Positions 1 to 8,026 of a stretch of DNA of 64,000 bases are shown in pieces; positions within the stretch are counted from its first letter, which is position 1; every line of letters starts with the position of its first letter. The translations under genes and the position numbers were made by a program. The notes under the pieces are model-generated. The model worked only from the letters and a program-made list of their open reading frames with translations. It did not search any database and was not told where the DNA came from. Source of the stretch: Vondammii sp040505895 (GTDB lineage: Bacteria; Pseudomonadota; Gammaproteobacteria; Chromatiales; Chromatiaceae); the NCBI GenBank assembly GCA_040505895.1, contig JBEVXU010000005.1:40171-104170 (forward strand). Direction: 5' to 3'.

Positions 1-787
1 TCAACGCTTTCCTTACCTCATCCACAACGGAGGGATAGTAGAAAAATGCTGCAAAACTGATGCGGCTATCACCCTGTTTGGCGGCCCGTTTGAGTGCGGA
101 AATCGCCGGGGAATCCCACTCCTTGGGATGCCCATCCATACTGCCCATAGCATGGGCCGACTCAGGTAGAATCCGTTCCAGTGCAGAGCAGCGATGCAGT
201 ACTTCAAAGAAACGCCAGGGCTGCTCCTCACCAAGTGCCCCTATCATCTCCCGCCAGATCCTTTCAGGCTTGAGTGCAGTGATGTCATCTGAGGTCGCCA
301 TCTGCTTCATCAACTTGTGGGTGGAGTGGGCGACCCGAAAGCCCCAGCGCCCCAGCTTGGCGGCAAAGCGGGCGATACGAAGCAGCCGCACCGGGTCTTC
401 AGAAAAAGCAGGGGAAACATGACGCAACAGACCGTCATCAAGGTCTACCCTGCCATTGAAGGGGTCGATAATATTGCCGAGCTCATCCTCAGCCATGGCG
501 TTGATGGTTAGATCACGACGCAGCAAGTCCTGCTCCAGAGTCACCCCCGGGCCGGATACTACCTCAAAGCCCTTGTAGCCGGTGCCGCTCTTAGTCTCAC
601 GTCGGGCGAGGGCATACTCTTCTCCGCTCTGCGGATGGAGAAAGACAGGAAAATCGGCATCTAGCTGACGGTAACCAAGTTTTAACATCTCCTCGGTTGT
701 AGCCCCCACCACCAGCCAGTCACGATCCTTTACCTGCAGGTCGAGTAATCGATCACGCAGAGCACCTCCTACCAGGTAAATTTTCAC
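1..787 (-). CDS. cca: CCA-adding tRNA nucleotidyltransferase, N-terminal part (runs off window)
   Basis: This gene adds or repairs the 3' CCA end of tRNAs. Reading from a GTG at 787, the first 262 residues are visible. They start VKIYLVGGALRD and include KDRDW, the DFPVFLHP and EEYALARRE stretches, and RRDLTINAMA. These are the nucleotidyltransferase and arginine motifs of the E. coli-type bacterial enzyme. The frame is open to base 1, so the C-terminal part lies outside. The GTG start overlaps the stop of the upstream ABC transporter gene (TAGTG), which suggests translational coupling. GTG was chosen because it gives the family's usual first residues. The identification is firm; only the missing end is unknown. 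Confidence 0.93.
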   Translation of the reverse strand, partial: MKIYLVGGALRDRLLDLQVKDRDWLVVGATTEEMLKLGYRQLDADFPVFLHPQSGEEYALARRETKSGTGYKGFEVVSGPGVTLEQDLLRRDLTINAMAEDELGNIIDPFNGRVDLDDGLLRHVSPAFSEDPVRLLRIARFAAKLGRWGFRVAHSTHKLMKQMATSDDITALKPERIWREMIGALGEEQPWRFFEVLHRCSALERILPESAHAMGSMDGHPKEWDSPAISALKRAAKQGDSRISFAAFFYYPSVVDEVRKAL

Positions 788-2604
788 TATCCCTCTTCCC
801 CCTGTGTTAGTGGTTGTAGTTCCCGCTCCTCCTGCTGCAATCGCCACATCTCCTGATAGAGACCACCCATCGCCAGCAGTTCTCGGTGCGCCCCCTGCTC
901 AACGATGTGCCCCTTCTCCATTACCAGTATGCGATCCGCATCGACCACGGTGGAGAGGCGGTGGGCAATCACCAAAGTAGTATGGTGCCGGGACACCTGC
1001 CCCAGGGTCTCCTGAATCGACTGTTCGGTCTTGCTGTCGAGAGAGGAGGTAGCCTCGTCAAAGACCAGAATACGGGGCCGTTTGAGCATGGCGCGAGCGA
1101 TGGCGACGCGCTGCTTCTCACCCCCGGAGAGTTTCAGGCCGCGCTCACCGACTACCGTCTCATAGCCCTGAGGTAGAGAGTCGATAAACTCACGGATACA
1201 GGCCATCTCCGCTACCTCCTCAATCTCTTCACGACTCGCATCAGGGCGACCATAGGCAAGATTATAGTAGAGGGTATCGTTGAACAGCACCGTATCCTGA
1301 GGAACTATACTGATCGCCTCACGCAGACTCTCCTGGGTCACCTTCCGCACATCCTGCCCATCCACCAACACCCGCCCACCGGTGACATCATAGAAGCGGA
1401 ACAGTAGCCGCGACAGAGTCGATTTACCGGCGCCACTATGCCCCACCACGGCAACCTTTTCTCCGGGGCGTACGGTAAAATCCACCCCCTGCAGAATCTC
1501 ACGATCCGGCTGATAGGAAAATGTCACCTGTTCAAAACGGATCTCACCACCTTCCAGTCTCAGGGTTGGAGCCCCGGGTCGATCAGTGATCTCCGGCTCC
1601 GTCTCCAGCAGTTTGAAGATCAGATCCATATCCGCCAGCGAGTACTTAATCTGGCGGTAGACCATGCCGAGAAAGTTGAGGGGGATAAAGAGCTGCAGCA
1701 TAAAGGCGTTAACCAGCACCAGATCGCCAATACTCATGGTGCCGTCCACCACCCCGTCGGTGGCAAAGAACATGATCGCCGTAACACCAAGACCGATGAT
1801 CAAACCCTGGCCAAAGTTGAGTAGCGACATGGAGGTCTGACTCATCACCGCTGAGCTTTCCCACTCACCTAAGGTGCTGTCAAATTTCTCCAGCTCCAGG
1901 CGCTCGTTACCAAAATATTTCACCGTCTCATAGTTGATCAGACTATCCACAGACTGGCCGTTGGAGGCCGACTCCAGCCGGTTCATGGTATGGCGGTAGT
2001 CCATACGCCACTCGGTCACCATCAGGGTGAAGACGATATATATAGCAACCGTACCGAAGGTGATCAGGGTAAAAATCAGCGCGTACTGGGAGAGCAGCAC
2101 CACCGCCACCATGGAAAACTCCACCAACATGGGGATGATGCTGAACACCATGTAGTTGAGGATGGAGCTGACACTGCGGGTACCTCGCTCCAAGTCGCGG
2201 CTGATGGCACCGGTCTTGCGCTCCAGGTGAAAACGCAGGGAGAGATTATGGAGATGGGTCAATACCTGGGTGGAGAGCCGCCGCATGGCGTGGTAACGCA
2301 CCCGGGCAAACACCACATCGCGCAACTCATTGAATAGTGTGCTGCTGAGGCGCAGGGCGCCGTAAGCAAGCAGCAGAGCCACCGGCAGCACCAGCTCCAC
2401 CCCGCCGTTACGCTCCATCAGGTCGACAATCTCTTTGAGAACCAAGGGAATGCCGACATTGGCCAACTTAGCCAATACCAGACAGGCTAGCGCAAGCAGA
2501 GCACGGCCACGATAGTCCCACAGGTAAGGGAGCATTTTGTGCAGATTGTGCCAGTCGCGACGATCACTGTGGGGGCGGGACTCGGCTTGACGATTGTGGG
2601 CCAT
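787..2604 (-). CDS. ABC transporter, fused permease-ATPase, Atm1/HMT1-like exporter
   Basis: This 605-residue half-transporter carries its own ATPase and should work as an inner-membrane homodimer. The N-terminal half has about six membrane segments. It contains RKTGAISRDLERGTR and YETVKYFGNE, which are typical of the Atm1/ABCB6-7 branch (glutathione or thiol conjugates, heavy-metal tolerance) rather than the lipid A flippase MsbA. The C-terminal ATPase has Walker A GHSGAGKST, signature LSGGEKQRVAIARA and Walker B ILVFDEATSSLD. The cca gene overlaps its stop by one base. The substrate is inferred from the family and not shown here. In a sulfur oxidiser, export of persulfides or thiol compounds is plausible but unproven. 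Confidence 0.88.
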   Translation of the reverse strand: MAHNRQAESRPHSDRRDWHNLHKMLPYLWDYRGRALLALACLVLAKLANVGIPLVLKEIVDLMERNGGVELVLPVALLLAYGALRLSSTLFNELRDVVFARVRYHAMRRLSTQVLTHLHNLSLRFHLERKTGAISRDLERGTRSVSSILNYMVFSIIPMLVEFSMVAVVLLSQYALIFTLITFGTVAIYIVFTLMVTEWRMDYRHTMNRLESASNGQSVDSLINYETVKYFGNERLELEKFDSTLGEWESSAVMSQTSMSLLNFGQGLIIGLGVTAIMFFATDGVVDGTMSIGDLVLVNAFMLQLFIPLNFLGMVYRQIKYSLADMDLIFKLLETEPEITDRPGAPTLRLEGGEIRFEQVTFSYQPDREILQGVDFTVRPGEKVAVVGHSGAGKSTLSRLLFRFYDVTGGRVLVDGQDVRKVTQESLREAISIVPQDTVLFNDTLYYNLAYGRPDASREEIEEVAEMACIREFIDSLPQGYETVVGERGLKLSGGEKQRVAIARAMLKRPRILVFDEATSSLDSKTEQSIQETLGQVSRHHTTLVIAHRLSTVVDADRILVMEKGHIVEQGAHRELLAMGGLYQEMWRLQQEERELQPLTQGEEG

Positions 2605-3019
2605 GGGCTACTTCTATGCCGGGGAAACCGGGAAATTTTAAAGGAGTGAGTGTAACCCCAAACAGTGGAAGTAAAAACGGTGTGCCGGACAGGGGGAAAG
2701 TTGAAAGGTGCTTACCTGGCGCCCACCCCGAACTCCCAATGGCAGGGTGCACCTGTAGGAGCGAATCTATTCGCGATCCGGCTCCGGGGGCTGTTCTTCG
2801 CGAACAAGTTCGCTCCTACACCCGGTGTCCGAATTTTTTACAAGGCAGGACCCGTGAACAACCCAACGGAGGATGTTTTAACGTACGACACCACTCCTGC
2901 GATGTCGCGAGGAGAACTCCATTTCATTGAGCGGGCGCACATGCAGAAGCGAACTGTTCGTGATTGACTTCGTAGCTAATAACAGGGGCAGGGGAATATC
3001 TATGCAAAGATCCTACAAC
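2605..3019. other. Gene-free spacer with one repeat core
   Basis: This 415-base spacer separates the ABC transporter gene from the downstream end of the CHASE4-GGDEF-EAL gene, both on the minus strand. Apart from the inverted-repeat core at 2754-2820, I see no coding sequence with a ribosome binding site. The short plus-strand frames here read through the repeat. The ABC transporter promoter should lie here, but I cannot assign it. Confidence 0.6.
2754..2820. repeat. Family B inverted-repeat core (TGTAGGAGCGAA type)
   Basis: This is a 67-bp inverted repeat with arms TGTAGGAGCGAA and TTCGCTCCTACA. It also has inner arms around TCGCGA and TTCTTCGCGAACAAG. The same core sits inside the complete 145-bp elements at 28903-29047 and 33393-33537, and a half copy is at 62747-62829. 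Here the outer ACAATAAT termini of the complete copies are missing. Confidence 0.8.
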
Positions 3020-5278
3020 TCAATGACTGCCCATACTCCTCACCCTCCCCCTGCCCCTGCCAGAAGAAGTTGGCAGCAGCTGGTCCGGCTTCCCGAACAG
3101 ATACCCCTGCCCATAGTGAAAACCCAGCCTGATCACCTGCTCACGTAACTCGGCGGTCTCTATACCCTCCGCTACAAGACGGTACCCTGATTCAATAATC
3201 ATCTGCGCCAGATGTTGGATAATTGAGCGTTGCGCCTCATCATCCAGACAGCGGATAAGAGAGATATCAAACTTCACCATATCTACCGGCATACTGGCAA
3301 GATAGCGTACAGATGAATAGCCACTACCGAAATCATCGAGAGCTATGGCAAAACCCATTTTCCGTAGCTTTACCAGATGTTTCGTAGCGGTGCTCAGCTG
3401 GGTAATCAGGGTGGTCTCGGTGACCTCCAGGGTAAACTGGTAACTCTCCATGTACGCCTGATAGGGTGCCAACCACTCAAGTATCTTCTCGTTAATAATC
3501 ATAGGGCCGGATAGGTTGATGGAGATACCTTTTCCAGCAGGGATACAGTTCGCATCCAGATCCTGAAGGATCTTGGCCAATACCACCCGGTCAAACTCAA
3601 CTTCAAGCCGACGCGCCTCGACCAGAGGAAAAATGCTCCCGGGAAGTATCCACTCATCTTCGTAGTGAATCCTGACCAAGGCCTCATAATAGGCAACCAC
3701 ATCATGCTTCAAGTCGACTATCGGCTGGTAAAACATCGTCAGTCCGGTTCCCTTGTTGATCGCATCGAATACTGCATTGTTGATCCAGCTGGAGAATAGG
3801 CTCCCCGCATCACTGGCCATCTCCTTAGAGAAAAACATGACATGAGACTGACCAGGACGCTTGGCACTGTACATCGCCATATCCGCCTTCCACAGCAAGC
3901 TACCCAACTCATCTCCAGAGGAGGCATCGGCCAGTGCCAGGCCGACGCTGACTTTAACCGGTTCCTTAATGCCAAGATCGGAAAAGGGATAATTACTGAT
4001 GGCCTTTTCACAACGTTTAGCCAGCTTAAGCGCAGACTCCTTTTCACTGTCAATCAATACGGTCGCCAACTCATCCCCTCCGAGGCGGTAGAGGTGCTCT
4101 CCCTTGCGCAGCACTCCGTTGATACTAGTGACAATCCCCTTGAGTACCTCATCACCTACCTGGTGCCCATAGGTGTCATTGATCGCCTTGAAGTGGTTAA
4201 CATCAAACAGAATAAGGCAGGCGCAGAGGCGACGATCCACCAGAATTTCATTCATCTGATGCCAAAAGTCGTCAAAGGCACGACGGTTCAGTACCCCCGT
4301 CAGTGGATCATGGTGTGCCTGGTCCCACAACTCCTTGTTCTTCTCGTCAAGACTGTTGTGTACGTCGACCAGCTGGGTCTGGTATTCGTTGAGAGAGATG
4401 CGCACTTTCTCCAACTCTCTTATCGGAAGATGATGCTTCAACTGATCGAGAAGCACGCCGCCTGGGCTGCCCCTGAGATGATCAATATGTTGAGAGAGCC
4501 GCTGCAAAGGCTTGCCTACCAGGTAGACCAACATCGGATAAAACAGCAATGAGAGGATGCCGACTACAAATCCCAGCTTGGAGATAGCTGAGGCCAATAC
4601 AGTCTCTACTGCATCGGTGGCAGGGTTTTTTCGGGGTTCAAAGGTAATGGTTTTTATAAAGTCCTCTATCAAGACCAGATCATCTGGCGTGGGTGCAAAT
4701 TGAATGCTGTCACTATCCAGATATTGGAACTGATTCAAGTGCAACAGAAGCGGCATAAAAGCGACCTGCAAACCAACAAAACCAATCGTCCTTTTTCCCT
4801 CCTCCTTACTTTTAATCCTCTCAAACAGTATCAGAGCAGATTTCCCATCTTTGAGGTCGATATAGGCATCATGATCGTCTGGATCAATACGGTGGGGTAA
4901 AAGCGTATTGGCTGTAACAGCCAGCAGCTTTCCATCGGGGTGGTAAATCTCTGCATGCAGTACATCGTCCGGCAGCACATTGGCACTGCGCATTCGATGA
5001 TTTTGCCAATAAGCGTAATAGCCCGGATATTGTAACTGCTGATGAACCTCATCCCAATCACCGAACCGACGACTGATGGCATAGGTTTGATCAAGCACCT
5101 TCTCCAGACCTTCTAGCAACTCCCGCTGTGCCGCTACCCGGCTGGTCGTGTCAACTTCATCTCGAAACACTTCCACTTCATGATAGGTGAACAGCCCAAA
5201 TACAATAAACATCATCAGGGTCAATCCGGCGAAAAGGAAAGCATAGTGCCGAATGGAAAGCTTGCTGAAGCTGATCAT
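3020..5278 (-). CDS. CHASE4-type sensor GGDEF-EAL protein
   Basis: This is a membrane-bound c-di-GMP protein of about 752 residues. One membrane helix (about 12-30) is followed by a periplasmic CHASE4-like domain with RRFGDWDEVH, then a second helix (about 233-255), a GGDEF domain and an EAL domain. The GGDEF signature is GGDEL (about 400) and the usual RxxD inhibitory site is RKGE, so cyclase activity and feedback are doubtful. The EAL half keeps EAL (about 532), NLSG, EVTET, DDFGSGYS, KFD and AEGIET, so phosphodiesterase activity is likely. I chose the ATG at 5278 over one at 5374 because it follows a GAGG site. It lies 13 bases after the hydrolase stop, so the two genes probably share a transcript. 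Confidence 0.85.
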   Translation of the reverse strand: MISFSKLSIRHYAFLFAGLTLMMFIVFGLFTYHEVEVFRDEVDTTSRVAAQRELLEGLEKVLDQTYAISRRFGDWDEVHQQLQYPGYYAYWQNHRMRSANVLPDDVLHAEIYHPDGKLLAVTANTLLPHRIDPDDHDAYIDLKDGKSALILFERIKSKEEGKRTIGFVGLQVAFMPLLLHLNQFQYLDSDSIQFAPTPDDLVLIEDFIKTITFEPRKNPATDAVETVLASAISKLGFVVGILSLLFYPMLVYLVGKPLQRLSQHIDHLRGSPGGVLLDQLKHHLPIRELEKVRISLNEYQTQLVDVHNSLDEKNKELWDQAHHDPLTGVLNRRAFDDFWHQMNEILVDRRLCACLILFDVNHFKAINDTYGHQVGDEVLKGIVTSINGVLRKGEHLYRLGGDELATVLIDSEKESALKLAKRCEKAISNYPFSDLGIKEPVKVSVGLALADASSGDELGSLLWKADMAMYSAKRPGQSHVMFFSKEMASDAGSLFSSWINNAVFDAINKGTGLTMFYQPIVDLKHDVVAYYEALVRIHYEDEWILPGSIFPLVEARRLEVEFDRVVLAKILQDLDANCIPAGKGISINLSGPMIINEKILEWLAPYQAYMESYQFTLEVTETTLITQLSTATKHLVKLRKMGFAIALDDFGSGYSSVRYLASMPVDMVKFDISLIRCLDDEAQRSIIQHLAQMIIESGYRLVAEGIETAELREQVIRLGFHYGQGYLFGKPDQLLPTSSGRGRGRVRSMGSH

Positions 5279-5291
5279 GAGACGTCCTACC

Positions 5292-6185
5292 TCACCCTTC
5301 GCCCTGCGAAAGTATCCTCTCAATGAGATCCAACAGATCAAACTCATGCTGCTGAACAAAAAAGTGGTTGGCACCTTCCACAGAGACCAACTTCACCCCT
5401 CGTTCCCTCAATATACCGATCCAGCCCGTATCAATACGCTGATCCGCCTCACCGATAATGACGGTGGTGTCTATGCTCAAGCCCTCCAAAGAAACCAGTG
5501 TCCGCTGCTTATCCCAGCCATAGTATGAGAGGTATTCAGCAGGAGGGGTTACGTAACTGGGGCAGAAAGCCAAACCATATTCAGCCGGTCCCAGCGCGCC
5601 CCTGGAGAGCCGTTTGCCGGCAAGTGCAGCATGTTCTGGTGACTCGTTGGCCGCCCTGCCAGGACCAAAATAGGAGAGGCTGACCAGAATTGCGCTATCT
5701 ACCGGTGGCACTTGGGCAGTCGAAAGATAAGAGAGCAACTGAGTGCTCCCGGTACTATGCCCCACCAACGTCACATTCCTGCCGGTTCGCTGATGCAGCC
5801 ACTCCACCCAAGCAGCCACTTCACGGGTATCCATCTCCATGGAGTGGACGTGTATCGCCTCACATGCCTGGCTCTTATCACGCCGGTTTATTCCCAGGGA
5901 GAGTGTAGGGCGAAGTACAGTCATACCAGACTCGGCTAACGACTCCCCCAATGCGACCACCGTTGGAAACTCCCGGGTTTGCAGAAAGCCATGAAGGATA
6001 AGGATGACCGGCGAATCTGCCTCGCCTTGCTGGAATTCAGCAGTGGCCATAATACCAGGGGAGACCTCAAGCACCACAACTTCGGCTGCAGCTTCTGGGA
6101 GTATAAGGGCGTTCCACAAAAAACCCGCCAGATATAGCACACGAAAACGGCTTGCTGACAAACCCACCATTATTTTCCCACCCAT
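5292..6185 (-). CDS. Secreted or periplasmic alpha/beta hydrolase
   Basis: This 297-residue alpha/beta-hydrolase has a hydrophobic N-terminal signal segment (about residues 15-34). The oxyanion motif HGF is at 65-67 and the nucleophile elbow GHSTGS has Ser144. A late acid (Asp248 or Asp252 in GEADQRID) and His274 (GANHFF) complete a plausible triad. The substrate cannot be told from the sequence, and esterase or lipase-like action on a lipid or polymer is only a family guess. It lies directly upstream of the CHASE4-GGDEF-EAL gene with a 13-bp gap, so the two are probably co-transcribed. An alternative start is the Met at residue 6. Confidence 0.75.
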   Translation of the reverse strand: MGGKIMVGLSASRFRVLYLAGFLWNALILPEAAAEVVVLEVSPGIMATAEFQQGEADSPVILILHGFLQTREFPTVVALGESLAESGMTVLRPTLSLGINRRDKSQACEAIHVHSMEMDTREVAAWVEWLHQRTGRNVTLVGHSTGSTQLLSYLSTAQVPPVDSAILVSLSYFGPGRAANESPEHAALAGKRLSRGALGPAEYGLAFCPSYVTPPAEYLSYYGWDKQRTLVSLEGLSIDTTVIIGEADQRIDTGWIGILRERGVKLVSVEGANHFFVQQHEFDLLDLIERILSQGEG

Positions 6186-6587
6186 GAAAGGTACATTAGT
6201 TCTTTGTCGGCAGATTCGTGGGATTCTTTATAGTATCGAGTAAATCCTCGCACAAGTGTCATCCGACATGTTTGCAGAAACTTTTCATACTGGGTGATTG
6301 AATAGCTGTGGATGATTCCATTTTCAGGAGCAGAATTTCACCCCCTGCCGATAAATACCCCCCTATTTTCAGCCCAAACCTGAAATTTCGGCACCATTTT
6401 GCTGTTATTATCTTCACCAGCAGCTCGAACCTATCCCAGCCAGCCAGTCAGCCGCCAGCTAATAGAACCTTGCAGGGCACTCCCCGGAATAGAAGTGGGT
6501 GTAAGGTAGTCTATCCTCCTAATTTACCAGGTTACTCATAATCTCCCTCTTTACGATATAATCAGCGGATTAGTATCGGAGATTCAA
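6186..6587. other. Divergent promoter region, no gene seen
   Basis: This 400-base spacer lies between the minus-strand hydrolase gene and the plus-strand S24-like gene, so both promoters should be here. A 77-codon plus-strand frame inside it has no good ribosome binding site and no recognisable features. I see no repeat. Confidence 0.55.
6557..6562 (+). promoter_or_regulatory. Candidate -10 box for the S24-like/RND operon
   Basis: An exact TATAAT stands 25 bases before the ATG at 6588. GGAG at 6578-6581 serves as the ribosome binding site. No good -35 hexamer is seen at normal spacing, so this is a weak prediction. Confidence 0.35.
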
Positions 6588-6932
6588 ATGACCCAAGATT
6601 GCAGTTACAACGAGCTCTACCCCCTGCAGGTGCTGGATGACAGCATGGCGCCGGAATTTCCAGAGAAGTGTGTAATCGTCATTGAGCCCTCGGAGGCCTG
6701 TGCCGACGGCGCCTATGTGGTGGCCGAGGCCGAGGAGGATCGCTGGTTCCGCCAGTTCGTCCGCGATGATGACGGCAGTGAACGACTGCTGGCGGTGAAT
6801 GGTGACTACCCGCCAGTCGAGCTGAAAAAAGGTGAATATAAAATTGTTGGCGTGATCGTTCAGCGCAATGTCGGTCGCGAGGTGAAGCACTACAAGCCCT
6901 ATGAACCCAATAACGGCGTTGAGCTTAAATAA
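6588..6932 (+). CDS. S24/LexA-like peptidase-fold protein, probably inactive
   Basis: This 114-residue protein consists only of the C-terminal fold of LexA/UmuD/signal-peptidase-like S24 proteins. The segment PLQVLDDSMAPEF carries the usual serine region, followed by the GAYVVAEAEEDRWFRQF strand. By eye, the catalytic lysine position (VTVKRL in LexA) aligns with RWFRQF, giving arginine, so autoproteolysis is doubtful. There is no DNA-binding domain. Its TAA stop is followed directly by the ATG of the RND adaptor gene, so the three genes form one operon. Its role there is unknown; ligand sensing or a scaffold function is speculation. Confidence 0.7.
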   Translation: MTQDCSYNELYPLQVLDDSMAPEFPEKCVIVIEPSEACADGAYVVAEAEEDRWFRQFVRDDDGSERLLAVNGDYPPVELKKGEYKIVGVIVQRNVGREVKHYKPYEPNNGVELK

Positions 6933-8024
6933 ATGAAGCTGCCACGCCTCCTTCCGCTGTTGATTCTCCTGCCTGCCCTCGGGCTCCTCGGGCTCAACGG
7001 CTGTAATGACGCACCTACCAAAGAGGCAAAGGGCAAAAAGCCCAAGCCCCCACCACATCTGGTAGAGGTGGTAAAAGTGTCAAAAGAGCCGGTCAGCAGC
7101 GCCCATGAACGTATCGGCACCCTTCGCAGCCGCCGCAGCGTACGCATTCATAATCAGGAGGAGGGACGCATCACCACCCTTCCCTTCTACGAAGGTGACA
7201 AGGTAGAGAAGGGAGAGGCTCTGGTACAGCTGGAAGATGCCCTGTTGCGGGCACAGCTGGACAAGGCCGACGCCACCAGTCGTCAAGCGAAACTGGATAT
7301 GAAGCGAATCGAGGATCTGATCAAGAAACGCGCCATCTCCAAGGATGAGCTGAGTCGGGCCACTACTGCACTGGATATCGCTCACGCCGAGCAACGCATG
7401 CTCGACATTCGTGTTGGTTACACACGCATCACCGCCCCCTTTAGCGGGATCGTCACAGAGCGTCTCATGGAGCCGGGGGATATCGCCTCGAAAAACAGCC
7501 ATCTGCTCACCCTTACCGACCCCCAATCAATGGTCACCGAGATCCATGTCTCGGAGCTACTGTTGCCTCACATAAAAGCGGGAGATTCAGTGGCTGTACG
7601 TATCGATGCCCTCGGTAGTAAGCGCTTCGCCGGCCGTATCCAGCGCATTCATCCTGAGCTGGATGCGGTGACGCGACAGGGCAAGGTGGAGGTGGCGTTG
7701 GACCCGGTACCTACCGGCGCCCGTGCCGGACAGTTTGCCCGGGTGACACTGACCAGCGCCCAGGTTGAGCGAATGCTGCTGCCGTTTGCCGCTGTCCGCC
7801 GTGATAACACCGGTGAATTTGTCTACCGTCTGGACAACAAAGGAGAGGTCAAACGTGCGCCAGTGCATAGCGGGATCCATATTGCCGACAAAATCGAGAT
7901 TCTCGATGGTGTCGAGCCTGGAGAGCGTATTATTAAACGCGGTTTTCTCGGCCTGAGGGAGGGTAAAAAGGTCAAGGTGGCCGGCTCCCAACCCGCAGCA
8001 ATAGAGAAGATCAGCAAGCCCTAG
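6933..8024 (+). CDS. RND efflux periplasmic adaptor (membrane fusion) lipoprotein
   Basis: This 363-residue adaptor links an inner-membrane RND pump to an outer-membrane channel. The N-terminus is a lipoprotein signal with lipobox LNGC (Cys24), followed by a Lys/Pro-rich linker. It then shows a barrel-sandwich half (GRITTLPFYEGDKVEKGEALVQLED), a helical hairpin rich in Lys, Arg and Glu, the second lipoyl half (ITAPFSGIVTERLMEPGDIA), and beta-barrel and membrane-proximal domains. The RND gene starts three bases after its stop. No TolC-type gene is in the window, so the outer-membrane partner must be encoded elsewhere. Confidence 0.88.
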   Translation: MKLPRLLPLLILLPALGLLGLNGCNDAPTKEAKGKKPKPPPHLVEVVKVSKEPVSSAHERIGTLRSRRSVRIHNQEEGRITTLPFYEGDKVEKGEALVQLEDALLRAQLDKADATSRQAKLDMKRIEDLIKKRAISKDELSRATTALDIAHAEQRMLDIRVGYTRITAPFSGIVTERLMEPGDIASKNSHLLTLTDPQSMVTEIHVSELLLPHIKAGDSVAVRIDALGSKRFAGRIQRIHPELDAVTRQGKVEVALDPVPTGARAGQFARVTLTSAQVERMLLPFAAVRRDNTGEFVYRLDNKGEVKRAPVHSGIHIADKIEILDGVEPGERIIKRGFLGLREGKKVKVAGSQPAAIEKISKP

Positions 8025-8026
8025 CG

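Noticed and set aside
2616..2967. Plus-strand frames of about 100 codons after the ABC transporter
   Set aside because: They read through the palindromic family B core, so they are not likely to be genes.
3842..4552. 236-codon plus-strand frame opposite the CHASE4-GGDEF-EAL gene
   Set aside because: It is antisense to a gene with clear GGDEF and EAL motifs.
6308..6541. 77-codon plus-strand frame in the spacer before the S24-like gene
   Set aside because: It lacks a binding site and has a low-complexity, Ser/Pro-rich translation without features.
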